In this document: in pieces, positions 12,501 to 21,930 of the stretch | Layout of the letters: each line of letters begins with the position of its first letter | Position numbering within the stretch: the first letter of the stretch is position 1 | Source: Apostichopus japonicus | Lineage: Eukaryota; Echinodermata; Holothuroidea; Aspidochirotida; Stichopodidae | Assembly (NCBI RefSeq): GCF_037975245.1 | Contig: NC_092566.1 | Location: forward strand, 622,001-686,000 | Direction: 5' to 3' | Length of the DNA stretch: 64,000 nt | Notes under the pieces: generated by a model | Told to the model about the DNA's origin: nothing | Databases searched by the model: none | Seen by the model: only the letters and a program-made list of their open reading frames with translations | Program-made: the position numbers and the translations under genes

Positions 12501-15500
12501 ATGAATTGACTGAACAAGGGAAAGGAAAAAGTTTGGGAGGTTTGCCTATAGGGCTAACTTATGGTAGAATATTTCAATTGAAAGGTGGATGAAACACATT
12601 TACTTCTTCCTGCTCTTTTAGTTTCCATTTATTGTAATATTTCTGTTTTTTTCAATCCTAAAGTGTAGTAGCCGGCAGATTGGATATCAATTTTCACTGT
12701 TTACTCTCAAGTTCAATTTCGTGCCCACCCTGCTATAGAGCAGTGGTTTTGTATATCATAATCCCGGTATTTGTACTTATATTTTTCTTGTTGCAGGGTT
12801 CTTTGATAAAGACACCCCCCTGGAGTATCCCTCCACCGGTATAGATGAAGACACACTCGCTCACATCGGAGGCAAGTTTAGCCAGTTACCCGAAGATTTC
12901 ACCATTCATGGAGGTAAGGTTATTATAAGGTTCTGATAAATGCTCTCAAGATAGAACTTTGGTGAATAGTAGAAATAATTTTCCTGATTTGAATTTATCT
13001 GTAGACAGTGATATGTCTGGTCTTGCATCATGTCATCACAGGTTAATACGTGATTTGTTGTTGTTGGTTTGATGGAGGAAGTCTTAAGAGTCTTAAGACA
13101 CTGTCAATGGTAGGATGCTTAAGGGCCTGCAGCAGCACTGCTGGACAATCTCTTCTGCTCACAAAGTTCCACGAAATAGGTTATGCTGATCTGTAGAGAT
13201 AATCTCTAGTGATGCTGGTGCGCTTTTCATTTTACGGTTTTGGTTTTTTTTTGACGGTTATCTGTGGTCTGCATGATTTGAACATTCTTATTTCTGAAGA
13301 GCTCTCAGTTTGTGATGAAAATCATATTGGTAGATTTTACATTGCTCTGTGAGCCATTCAAAAAGTAGAGCTTAGTTAAATATATGGCTAAACCAGTGAA
13401 AGTAGCCTGTTCTAATTTTTAAGTACTCAAGATTTTCATAAAGAGGTTTGGTTTTCTTAGTTTGCATTGATATATTGATGTCAAAGTGTTTATTAGCCAT
13501 ATGTATGCAGGAAAAAGTACTTAGTCAATAATTGCTAATATTAAACAAAATGCTACAAGTAGCATGATTGTAAGTCATTGTAAGCGATAGTTTTCCTATC
13601 GCTAGCAGTCCTCATCAATCCAGCTGTAATTTCATTTCCAGGTCTCAAGAGAATCCTAAAGGCTCGCTCTAAAATGATAGATAACAGGGAAGCTGATTGG
13701 GCATTGGGTGAAGCCCTGGCGTTTGGTTCTTTGCTGAAGGACGGCAACCACGTTAGACTGAGTGGTCAGGATGTGGAAAGAGGCACCTTTAGGTAAGTTT
13801 TATTTATCTTACTCTGAATTTTTTCACTTCATCTTTGCTTCTATCCGGGCAAATTATGTTCACTTAAAATGGCAGGGAATGGCATTGGCATAATCCTACA
13901 AAGTGATTACAATAAATGCATAATAACATAAGAGGCATATATATGGCATATCTTGATGATTCTGACAGTTTTGTAGTTGCCTTTCTGATGTAACCATCAC
14001 AAATGTCTACAGGTACATTCTATGACCTTTGTACTCCCCTCTACCGATAAGAAAAATGTTTCTACCTCCTCTGAACAGGGTCAGGGCAGTGAGAATACTC
14101 ACACCTTATTTGAACAGCTTAAATAATAATTCAGTTAATGGTTTGACATTTTCTGATAGCAAGTCATGATTCTGCAATTATTAAATATGGTAGCAGATTA
14201 AACACTGCTTTATAACATGTGAAGGATTCATATATTCCATGAAAACTGTTGAAAAGATATAGACCACTGCCATTAAAATAAATAAGAAAGATCATCTATC
14301 TGGAGTCTTTGTCACTCAGTGTCTATAGATATAATTCATATTATTTTTTAGACCAGAGGATTGGCATGGTTTGTTAGATATTTCTGGTTTTTATTTGAGT
14401 GACAGCAAATAGCAAAGTGATATTCACATCTGATCCATTTGTTCTTCTTACAAAAGCCACCGTCATCACGTCCTACACGACCAGAACGTGGACAAGAAGC
14501 GGTATTACCCCCTAAACAATCTGTATCCCGAACAGGCCCAGTACACTGTCTGCAATAGCTCCCTCTCTGAGTTTGGTGTCCTCGGTTTTGAGTTAGGTTT
14601 CTCCATGACCAATCCGCACGCCTTGGTGATGTGGGAGGCGCAGTTTGGTGACTTTAGCAATACAGCTCAGTGTATCATCGACCAGTTCATATCCAGTGGT
14701 CAAGCAAAGTGGGTCAGGCAGAGTGGACTGGTCATGATGTTACCTCATGGCTATGAAGGAATGGTAAGTGGACATAATCACATGCTTATTAGTTGCCAAA
14801 CACAAGCAAACAGGATGCTTTATGTTTAGGTGAACTGTATACTGAGTTTGGTAGTGCTGGTAATATCAATGTTAAACAAGATATAAACTGTGGCAAACAA
14901 TGAAGGCTCTTGCAGCCTTTAAGTGGCATTGTAAACTTGTTGACCAAGATTGTCACATAAACTTTTGCTGTTCTGGCGAAACAAAGAGCATCTAACGCAG
15001 CTATATCTTGAGAAATTTATATCTTACCATCTCAGTGTACAGTTTACATAATTTATGCATGTATGTAAATTATACATTTCCATATATTTGTGCATGTAAA
15101 CATGCTGCGCTTTGTTACTGTTTACTACTCTTACAACTCATCGTGTGTTCTTCATCAGTGGTGTCTTTCTTGTCCACAAAGTCAAGGTGATGGTCAGCCT
15201 GAAATAGTCCTCTATTTCTTACTGTTTATTCAAGGACAAGGTAGGCTTGGTATCCCTCAGTGACAAGAACTAAGTTGGGAAAGGTACTAGGTAACTCCAC
15301 CTGAAGTTGTGGGCATGGGGCTGTGCCTGGGATACAAGGTACCAGGTAACCCCACCTGAAGTTGTGGGCGTGGGATTTTTTTCTGGTATACAAGGTACCA
15401 GGTAACCCCACCTGAAGTTGTGGGCATAGGGGCCAAGGACTAGGTTGGCATTGGTAACAGGTAACCCCACCTGAAGGTGTGGGCATGGGGGTTTGCCTGG

Positions 15501-18500
15501 TATACAAGACATTAGAATGGAATGGCAGGAACAGAGAAGAGCTTGGTTTCTGGTACAAGGCCTGAAGTGGCAGGAACAGAGTGGGACCTAGTACCCAGAC
15601 CTGTATGGACAGTGGGGCCTAGTACCCAGACCTGCATATACAGAGTGGGGCCTAGTACCCAGACCTGCATGGACAGGGTGGGCCTAGTACCCAGACCTGC
15701 ATATACAGAGTGGGACCTAGTACCCAGACCTGCATGGACAGGGTGGGGCCTAGTACCCAGACCTGCATGGACAGGGTGGGCCTAGTACCCAGACCTGGAG
15801 ATACAGAGTGGGGCCTAGTACCCAGACTTGCAGATACAGAGTGGGGCCTAGTTACCCTGCATGGACAGTGGGGCCTAGTACCCAGACCTGCATGGACAGA
15901 GTGGGGCCTAGTACCCAGACTTGCAGAACAGAGTGGGGCCTAGTTATCCTGCATGGACAGAGTGGGGCCTAGTACCCAGACCTGCATGGACAGAGTGGGG
16001 CCTAGTACCCAGACCTGCATGGACAGGGTGGGCCTAGTACCCACACCTGCATATACAGAGTGGGGCCTAGTACCCAGACCTGCATGGACAGGGTGGGCCT
16101 AGTACCCAGACCTGGAGATACAGAGTGGGGCCTAGTACCCAGACTTGCAGATACAGAGTGGGGCCTAGTTACCCTGCATGGACAGAGTGGGGCCTAGTAC
16201 CCAGACCTGCATGGACAGAGTGGGGCCTAGTACCCAGACCTGCATGGACAGGGTGGGCCTAGTACCCACACCTGCATATACAGAGTGGGGCCTAGTACCC
16301 AGACCTGCATGGACAGGGTGGGCCTAGTACCCAGACCTGGAGATACAGAGTGGGGCCTAGTACCCAGACTTGCAGATACAGAGTGGGGCCTAGTTACCCT
16401 GCATGGACAGAGTGGGGCCTAGCACCCAGACCTGCATGGACAGAGAAAGGCTTGTTCCTGCCATCTCAGGTTAGCAGTTCACTGATGAAAGGTTGTTCAA
16501 TGTTTTAGACCTCAGTGAGTATTACTACATTAGTCTGTAATTGACAACAAGTTTTCTTCCATTGTTCACTAATTTTACTAATTCATTGGGGCTCTTGGAT
16601 GATGTCATGGCAATTCTGATTACTATTTTTTTAAGTTCCTTCCTTAGATGTCCTTACTCATGCATTGTCACCTGATTATCCAGTCAGAGAGTTAATCCTC
16701 CCCCTGACTTTCATTCTCCGTCCTTAGGCCTGGCCCTCCTCGTCTGATCAGGATATTTCTTTGAGTGTGAATTTATCCGAGCCTTTTGCACGCTTTTGCT
16801 GCTCTCCTGCTATTACCCAAATCAAGTAATTTGGTTTGCCTGAGATACCCTGCTTGTTGTTCCCTTAATGATGTCTTGTCTAAGTGCAAGTCAGCTATCA
16901 TATTCGTAGGATTTAAATTTGAAGGTCTGAGATCTCCTACGCTCTAAGTCTGTTTAAGGTAATGCATTTAGAATGCTGCAATCTCCTAACAGCAGTAGAT
17001 ATGTGTTTTATTAAAGGGGACAGAAAAAATGATTATTAAGGGGACAGAAAAAATGAAGCTTTGTCTTCAATCAGATTTACTTGAATACTGTCTCTTGTTT
17101 GAAAACCAGGATTTATTGAATCCCTTGGTAGTGATAAAAAAAAATACACAAAACAAAATCAGCCCCCTGAAAAAGTGAGTTTAGTGTCTCCCCCCCCCCA
17201 TCTTTTTTTTAATTTTTGGAGAGTGGATTATTTTCACCGGAGATTTACCCCCTATTTATAAAATTACTCTCCCCAGCTCTCACACTTTCTGTAAGTTAGT
17301 GCTGTCGGTGATAGAACATCTAACCGTTTGGCTTGTAATTGGTAAGTAGTGATGAATGGACACATACCTGTAATGTACAGCTGCAGCACCACCAGGCCAC
17401 GGTGAGAAGGTGACAATATAGTTGCCGTGACAACAGAAGCACATACAGGTTGTCATCAAGTAATGAAGAGATGTGAGAATCAGGTGGTGAATCGTTTGCA
17501 TAAAAGAGTATCAGAATGCACTGTTGTAGCTTTCGATTTGATTGGCCAATTTGTACGATGCCAAGAAGAGAAAAACAGTTTGGTATCGTCACTGAAAATA
17601 TGACAAGTGAAAATCTTATGACAATTATCACCAGTAACATCATCTCTTCATTGCTTGAGACAAATCAAAGCAATTTGTTGCTTTGTCTTCATTTCTTATT
17701 TTTCATATTAACATGATTTTCTTTTCCTCTCTTGTCTTTAAGTAGGTGTGGGACCAGCAAGAATGGGCTTCACCAGCAACAACAACAACCCATACTAACC
17801 CATATTTCATATTTTCTTGTGTTTCAGGGTCCCGAGCACTCCAGCGCTCGCCTTGAGAGATTCTTACAGATGAGCATTGACGATCCTGACATCATCCCAG
17901 TAAGTCAATTTATTAATGCTCCTGTGATATTATGATATAGATCTAACTCTAAAAATGGGTTTTGTTTCCCATATTGATTGCCAAATCAATATTGCAATAT
18001 TTTATGATAACTAATATGCAGAAAATATTAGGCAAGTTTGTCAAGCAATCACCTGGAACCAACGGAATATCTCTTTAAAGAAATATAATGTATTTACTTT
18101 ACTTACAACGTGTACAGTCTTCTGTGTACAGTGTATCACTGGTCACTAATACAAATTAATTTAATGCAACTTTCAATTTGGTATTCGTTTAGATTTAGAA
18201 GTTACCTGGAAGACAAGCCAGAAATTAGTGTTTTGTTTTGAGACTTCTAAGATGTATTGTTTATTTTGACAGGACATCGAAGCACATGACTTTGTGGTGC
18301 AGCAGCTCTACAACTCCAACTGGCAAATCCTGAACTGCACCACACCTGCTAACCTCTTTCATGCCATGAGAAGGCAGATTAAGATGACTTTCAGGAAACC
18401 TGTAAGTTACCTTACTGTGACGTCCTATTAGCCAATACACCCCCATAGCTCAATTCCTAATTCAACCATTAGAATTTCTCTCAATATAAAGTTAGTATGG

Positions 18501-21500
18501 GGGAAGATCCTAGATGGCAGTTTAGTCAATTTTTAAGCCATGACAATGTTTAATGTGGAAATATAAAATGACCTTATATAAATACCATATACTGAATGCA
18601 GTCTGTAGGATCAGGTTTTGAAGGCCAGTCAAGGATATCTGGTGTACATATTTGGTAAAGTCAGAGCAAGGAGTGTTACATCTATGTATCCAATGTACAT
18701 AGTCAGGACAGAAAAGTGACAAACCTCAGATATGGTATCTGAAAGCCAAGATCAAGCCAGCATTGTTTTTACCAAAACTTGATTGAAGAAAAGATAAGAT
18801 GCTCTTAAACATTCCGTGAAAATCCCATCAGGAATGAAAAATTTATGTATCAACTTCAACCTGGTTTTCTGGGGAAAAAAATTGAATTTGTTAAGCGATA
18901 AAACTTTTGGTATTGGGTTAAATGACAAACCATCCCAAAATGAAGGTTTTATTTGCAAGGGAACTCTGTGCATACTATTCATCATTCAAGGAAGTTCTCC
19001 TAGAGGATTGAGTACTGCAGAACTAAAATGGAGAGAGTAATCGTAAAACTTCTTAACATTGATAGAATATTGATAAATTAATAAGATACCCAAAGTGGAC
19101 CCAGCTATTCTACACTAATTACCTTACTTTTTGTCTGAATGCTGTCAATGTATTTTAGTGAATATTTTTGGATGTAGACAAATCTGTAAACTAAGCTTGA
19201 AGACAATCTGTGTTTACTTTTCCAATCTCCAGGCAATTATTTTCACACCCAAGTCCTTGCTGCGGCATCCAGAAGCCCGGTCGTCATTTGATGATATGAT
19301 TGAAGGTGAGATTTAAGCATAGCTTTACTTGTTGTACTCCTGAATGAGGTACCATAGTTTTAGTTGTGTGCTCCCCCTCTCCTCATTCCCCTCCCCTCCA
19401 CTGTCTTCTCAGGTATTCATTCACCATACCTAATGATTGTACTGGGAGTTATCGACCTATCAATGGATCACATGTTCTCATGTAAATCACTATAGCAACT
19501 CACTATCCAGTACATGTAAATGTCATTAATAGTCACATAAGAATGGTGTTGCTATCTAGGTTTGCCATTTGGTCTTTTGCCAATGGTATAGTTTAATATA
19601 ACTCCTGGTTAGTGTTGTAATTTATATTGCTTTCTATTGTATTCATCATGGTATGTTGTAGTAATTCATAGTCTCTTTACATATCTCCAAAACATCATCT
19701 TTTATGGGGGGGGGGGGGAATGGTTTGGAATCCAAATGTGGAATAAATGCAAATAGTAGACAAAGTAACAGTTAAATTTAAAGAAAATTGACAAAATGGG
19801 ACATTTCTGTCAGCAATGTATTTGTTTCTTCTTTTTATAATCCTGTTGACATTTCATATTTCTATGTTTGATTCTTCAGGTACCTATTTCCAAAGACTGA
19901 TTCCAGAACTGGGTGTGGCCACAGAAAAGCCTTCTAACATTGAACGACTCATCTTCTGTTCTGGAAGAGTCTTCTATGATCTCTTGAAGGAGAGGAAGGA
20001 AACACAAAAGGAAGATCGTATTGCCATAGCTAGAGTTGAACAGGTAACTTTCAATCATCCCCTCGTGTCCCTATCTGTCCCCACTCTCCTCCCTTCCTAT
20101 TTACAAACTAGCAACAATCCTAAGCAAGTCCACAATTTGTACAGATATGAATGGCTAAGTTTTGACGGTCAGGGTGTTTTTGGGAGGCTGTAAAACTCGC
20201 ATTCTTTTAGGTTTTGGTCAAATCAAATATCCTAAATGTCAAACTAATTTATTGCAAGTAACATTATAGTTAGTTGATGGTTAGTTCTCTGAAGGCACAC
20301 TACATTGTAGTTAGTTGATAGTTAGTTCTCAGAAGGCACACTACATTATAGTTAGTTGATAGTTAGTTCTCTGAAGGCACACTACATTGTGGTTAGTTGA
20401 TAGTTAGTTCTATGAAGGCACACTACATTGTGGTTAGTTGATAGTTAGTTCTCTGAAGGCACACTTTATTGTGGTTAGTTGATAGTGAGTTCTCTGAAGG
20501 CACACTACGTTGTAGTAAGTTGATAGTTAGTTCTCTGAAGGCACACTGTATTGTAGTTAGTTGATAGTTCTCTGAAGGCACACTACATTGTAGTTAGTTG
20601 ATAGTTAGTTCTCTGAAGGCACGCTACATTGTAGTTAGTTGATAGTTAGTTCTCTGATGGCACGTTACATTGTAGTTAGTTCTCTGAAGGCACACTACAT
20701 TGTGGTTGGTTGATAGTTAGTTCTATGAAGGCACACTACATTGTGGTTAGTTGATAGTTAGTTCTCTGAAGGCACACTATATTGTGGTTAGTTGATAGTT
20801 TGTTCTCTGAAGGCACACTACATTGTAGTTAGATGATAGTTCTCTGAAGGCACACTACATTGTAGTAAGTTGATAGTTCTCTGAAGGCACACTACATTGT
20901 AGTTAGTTGATAGTTTGTTCTCTGAAGGCACACTACATTATAATTAGTTGATAGTTAGTTCTCTGAAGGCACACAACATTGTAGTAAGTTGATAGTTAGT
21001 TCTCTGAAGGCACACTACATTGTAGTTAGTTGATAGTTGTCCTACTTTCCCCTCCTGATCTACCTTTCATTCGTCCTGCATCTTTTGTCAGATCTCACCT
21101 TTCCCATATGACTTGGTGGATGCAGAGTGCAGGAAGTACAGTAATGCTGAATTGATGTGGGTGCAAGAAGAGCACAAGAACATGGGTGCATGGACCTACG
21201 TACAGCCTAGGATACAGAACCTCATGGGAGGCCAAACTGTCAGGTAAGAGAAAACAGACAAACAGGAACAATAAATGAAGGCTTAAAGGCAGGGCAGGGC
21301 AAAGATTTCTTGGTGTGGGAATGTTTATTGCCATCCGTTTGTTAACTTGGGTTAGGGGAGGGTATGTGGGGTGCAATCGTAAAAAGAGAATCTAATCCGT
21401 CATTTAAGCATGAGTTGGTCCTGATATATAAATTAACAACAAGAACAACAACCAATAGTATAAAGACAAAAGGTAAGACATTCTGCTAATACAAATATGG

Positions 21501-21782
21501 TGTTATTTGGTAACGGCAAAATGAAATGAATCATGTTGTAATAAGTAGAACAGGCTCAAACTTGGTGTCAGCCAATGTTCATTTGGAAGAATTAATCCAA
21601 CTTGGGATTTTCAAGAAGATCATTAATGTGATACTGATTTATTAGGTAATGTTACTTTTGACATTAACTGTTTCCTTAGGTATTCCGGAAGGAGTAGTGC
21701 AGCTGCAACAGCCACAGGTAACAAGAGCGTTCACACTGCAGAGCTCAGAAAATTCCTCAATGTAGCCATGAAGCTGGACTGA
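421..21782 (+). CDS. OGDH: 2-oxoglutarate dehydrogenase E1 component, mitochondrial (18 exons, 5'-partial)
   Basis: This is the thiamine-diphosphate E1 subunit of the mitochondrial 2-oxoglutarate dehydrogenase complex (TCA cycle: 2-oxoglutarate decarboxylation and transfer of the succinyl group to E2 lipoamide). Eighteen exons bounded by AG/GT join without a frame break into 835 residues that are colinear with animal OGDH from about residue 189 to the C-terminus. Visible landmarks, in order: [49 protein letters not shown] followed by [13 protein letters not shown] (the ThDP/Mg GDG-type motif with its Asn), [76 protein letters not shown], and EEHKNMGAW. The mitochondrial presequence and E1 N-terminal region lie upstream of the window. 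The C-terminus (…AMKLD) is a few residues shorter than in vertebrates. OGDHL-type paralogy cannot be excluded from one locus, but identity as an OGDH-family E1 is secure. Confidence 0.97.
1395..1549 (+). CDS. OGDH: OGDH exon (window exon 2)
   Basis: This begins after 'tttccag' with [16 protein letters not shown] and ends at …ERLIRSI plus a split AA|G codon before 'gtaagtg'. An 'AG' at 1407-1408 inside the exon could act as an alternative acceptor, but only the upstream one preserves the conserved YC-x-x-IGVE stretch and the frame. Ends in phase 2. Confidence 0.93.
2251..2397 (+). CDS. OGDH: OGDH exon (window exon 3)
   Basis: Begins after 'catgtcag'. It reads (K)[16 protein letters not shown], then [16 protein letters not shown], and ends GMPH plus a split CG|G. 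It carries the conserved GMPHRGR histidine region of 2-oxo acid dehydrogenase E1 enzymes. Phase 2 to phase 2. Confidence 0.96.
3188..3278 (+). CDS. OGDH: OGDH exon (window exon 4)
   Basis: Acceptor 'ttttacag'; donor 'gatgag|gtattt'. Reads (R)[18 protein letters not shown], then [12 protein letters not shown]. The donor is weaker than its neighbours (gtattt rather than gtaagt). Ends in phase 0. Confidence 0.95.
3387..3740. repeat. 36-bp minisatellite, 10 units, OGDH intron
   Basis: The unit containing GACCATGTGACAGTCAGTGA recurs exactly every 36 bp (3388, 3424, 3460 … 3712) with only a few substitutions. Because 36 is divisible by 3 and the unit has no stop in one frame on each strand, both strands show open frames across the array. 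These are repeat artefacts, not genes. Confidence 0.97.
4642..4821 (+). CDS. OGDH: OGDH exon (window exon 5), with duplicated 3' end downstream
   Basis: Exactly 60 codons: [18 protein letters not shown]…, then [18 protein letters not shown], and ending GDTDGKR|gtaagt. It contributes the SHLEAADP active-site region. The last ~45 exonic bases and the following ~70 intronic bases are repeated three times just downstream (see the 4885-5240 entry), so extra donor-like sites follow the real one. Confidence 0.95.
4885..5240 (+). repeat. Three tandem decayed copies of the exon-5 end plus donor and intron start
   Basis: The exon-end segment (around 4775-4821, from GGGCTGAACAGTTTTACCG through GATGGAAAGAGG|gtaagt) plus about 70 bp of intron is repeated at ~4890, ~5027 and ~5160. 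Copies 2 and 3 keep the 'ggaaagagggtaagtga' donor context but have expanded G-runs (11-12 G) in place of the CGCGGGG of the exon. Copy 4 is most diverged ('ggtaaaaggctaagtgg' in place of the donor). The copies look like local tandem duplication after the exon was in place. Confidence 0.9.
6690..6800 (-). repeat. LINE/SINE 3'-end-like fragment
   Basis: Read on the minus strand this gives '…AAAGCGCTTTGATATATT…GTAAAGCGCTAGATAAATATGTATTATTATTA'. It resembles the terminal 'GCGCTATATAAAT(TATTATT)n' of CR1-like elements, as at 45350-45450. No coding part is retained. Identification rests on this short motif. Confidence 0.45.
6905..7050. repeat. Palindrome-rich ACTAGT/GTAC cluster
   Basis: Overlapping inverted repeats of 'gtactagtacac', 'acaatgtac' and 'gtgtactagt' fill the stretch and can form several alternative hairpins. 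No gene is seen. Confidence 0.6.
7240..7480. repeat. Degenerate ~60-70-bp tandem repeat
   Basis: The phrase 'gttctgttaatgttc…ttgatctc…ctgaaa-caagtg' recurs about four times with indels just upstream of OGDH exon 6 (window exon 6). Confidence 0.55.
7530..7658 (+). CDS. OGDH: OGDH exon (window exon 6), ThDP-binding motif
   Basis: 43 codons between 'ctcttcag' and 'gtaagg', starting [20 protein letters not shown] and ending HIVVNNQ. GDAAF and the NN about 30 residues later form the ThDP/magnesium-binding GDG…N motif of the family. Phase 0 on both sides. Confidence 0.97.
8129..8385. repeat. ACATGT/GTACAT-type microsatellite
   Basis: About 250 bp made of the self-complementary words TACATGTACA and ACATGTAC, mixed with 'acaaacatg'. 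Because the motif is its own reverse complement, open frames appear on both strands (Tyr/Met/Cys/Val/His-rich), none of which is a gene. Confidence 0.9.
9265..9335. repeat. Short ~22-bp tandem repeat
   Basis: 'gcaggtac' recurs four times (atgcaggtacatat, atgcaggtacttgc, atgcaggtacttcc, aagcaggtaac). Confidence 0.6.
9664..9843 (+). CDS. OGDH: OGDH exon (window exon 7)
   Basis: 60 codons from [15 protein letters not shown] through [17 protein letters not shown] to DVVIDL, bounded by 'gtttcag' and 'gtaaga'. It continues the first ThDP-binding domain. Phase 0 on both sides. Confidence 0.97.
10482..10634 (+). CDS. OGDH: OGDH exon (window exon 8)
   Basis: 51 codons: [20 protein letters not shown] … TQQEFE, between 'ttgacag' and 'gtaaac'. 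YRRxGHNExDEP is an E1 signature. Phase 0 on both sides. Confidence 0.97.
10655..10775. repeat. Purine-rich ~18-19-bp minisatellite
   Basis: Repeats of 'ggggcaggtgggatgaaca' and close variants immediately after the donor of OGDH window exon 8. All G-rich on the + strand. Confidence 0.8.
11070..11320. repeat. 22-bp minisatellite, about 11 units
   Basis: The unit 'gtgttatgtggggtgtggagag' repeats with one or two base indels in the G-run. It is strongly strand-asymmetric (G on the + strand). The open frames in it are artefacts. Confidence 0.95.
11744..11846 (+). CDS. OGDH: OGDH exon (window exon 9)
   Basis: Begins after 'tatctag' with [19 protein letters not shown] and ends EWLDSPWT plus a split G|GG codon before 'gtacgg'. 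WLDSPW is conserved in animal OGDH. Ends in phase 1. Confidence 0.95.
12159..12407 (-). mobile_element. tRNA-derived SINE, minus strand, OGDH intron
   Basis: On the minus strand the head (12407 downward) carries an RNA polymerase III A box TAGCTCAGTGGTTAACG (12383-12399) and B box GGTCCCGAGTTCTAGTC (12346-12362). A ~190-bp unrelated body and a (CATA)n-type tail end near 12159. Head, body and simple tail in this order define a SINE. The family name was not determined. Confidence 0.85.
12797..12913 (+). CDS. OGDH: OGDH exon (window exon 10)
   Basis: Acceptor 'gttgcag', donor 'gtaagg'. Reads (G)[18 protein letters not shown], then [20 protein letters not shown]. It links the first ThDP domain to the pyrimidine-binding (transketolase-like) domain. 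Phase 1 to phase 1. Confidence 0.95.
13642..13792 (+). CDS. OGDH: OGDH exon (window exon 11)
   Basis: Acceptor 'atttccag', donor 'gtaagt'. Reads [20 protein letters not shown] … [12 protein letters not shown] plus a split [13 protein letters not shown] is the start of the transketolase pyrimidine-binding domain signature. Ends in phase 2. Confidence 0.97.
14457..14763 (+). CDS. OGDH: OGDH exon (window exon 12)
   Basis: The longest exon (307 nt): (S)[20 protein letters not shown], then [32 protein letters not shown] and [10 protein letters not shown]|gtaagt. The acceptor 'cttacaaaag' has a short pyrimidine tract, but the frame and homology demand it. Core of the pyrimidine-binding domain. Confidence 0.97.
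15257..15506. repeat. ~56-bp tandem repeat, 4 units
   Basis: 'ccccacctgaagttgtgggc' recurs at about 15295, 15350, 15406 and 15462, separated by a variable 'tacaaggtaccaggtaa' segment. It directly precedes the larger 32-33-bp array. Confidence 0.85.
15575..16440. repeat. 32-33-bp minisatellite with 225-bp higher-order period
   Basis: Units of the type 'gtggggcctagtacccagacctgcatggacaga' run for ~865 bp. Variant units (…tagttaccctgc…, …cacacctgcatata…, …cttgcagata…) recur in the same order: the marker 'gcctagtta[ct]cctgcatgg' starts at 15938, 16163 and 16388, exactly 225 bp apart. Whole 7-unit blocks have therefore been copied. Confidence 0.95.
17828..17899 (+). CDS. OGDH: OGDH exon (window exon 13)
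   Basis: 24 codons, [16 protein letters not shown] followed by IDDPDIIP, between 'gtttcag' and 'gtaagt'. [13 protein letters not shown] is highly conserved in the family. It follows the 3-kb minisatellite-bearing intron. Phase 0 on both sides. Confidence 0.97.
18273..18401 (+). CDS. OGDH: OGDH exon (window exon 14)
   Basis: 43 codons, [18 protein letters not shown] through [16 protein letters not shown] to MTFRKP, bounded by 'ttgacag' and 'gtaagt'. Phase 0 on both sides. Confidence 0.96.
19233..19305 (+). CDS. OGDH: OGDH exon (window exon 15)
   Basis: Acceptor 'atctccag', donor 'gtgaga'. Encodes [20 protein letters not shown] then DMIE plus a split G. Ends in phase 1. Confidence 0.96.
19880..20043 (+). 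CDS. OGDH: OGDH exon (window exon 16)
   Basis: Acceptor 'attcttcag', donor 'gtaact'. Reads (G)[17 protein letters not shown] … [18 protein letters not shown] … IAIARVEQ. The C-terminal domain of E1. Ends in phase 0, shortly before the 42-bp minisatellite. Confidence 0.96.
20235..21036. repeat. 42-bp minisatellite, about 19 units
   Basis: The unit 'gttagttgatagttagttctctgaaggcacactacattgta' repeats for 800 bp, with shortened units lacking one 'gttagtt'. It ends ~55 bp upstream of the acceptor of OGDH window exon 17. Confidence 0.96.
21092..21243 (+). CDS. OGDH: OGDH exon (window exon 17)
   Basis: Acceptor 'tttgtcag', donor 'gtaaga'. Reads [20 protein letters not shown], then [20 protein letters not shown] and ends QTV plus a split AG|G. 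The acceptor lies only ~55 bp after the end of the 42-bp array. Ends in phase 2. Confidence 0.96.
21680..21782 (+). CDS. OGDH: OGDH terminal coding exon (window exon 18)
   Basis: Acceptor 'ttccttag'. Reads (R)[17 protein letters not shown], then [16 protein letters not shown] and a TGA stop. The YAGR-x-x-x-AATGNK motif of OGDH C-termini is present. Confidence 0.96.
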
Positions 21783-21930
21783 AGTCAGGATCCTTGATAA
21801 CTTGTATCAATACCATACCTGCTGAGAAAATTGACTGAAGTTTGTAAAATGTGCAGGATTTAATTATGCACAGAATATTAAATTGATGTGTTCAAGAAAT
21901 GGTAATCAAATAAAAGGAAAACAGATTTAT
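21783..21930 (+). other. OGDH: OGDH 3' UTR and polyadenylation signal
   Basis: An AATAAA hexamer occurs at 21909-21914, about 127 bp after the stop, followed by a GT-rich stretch (…gttgtgtgtttatgtgttatttctttt) near 21940-21965. This is a standard animal cleavage/polyadenylation arrangement, so the mRNA probably ends near 21930. A longer 3' UTR cannot be excluded. Confidence 0.7.

Noticed and set aside
15522-15943. Frames repeating [11 protein letters not shown] / [11 protein letters not shown]
   Set aside because: 32-33-bp minisatellite in the OGDH intron.
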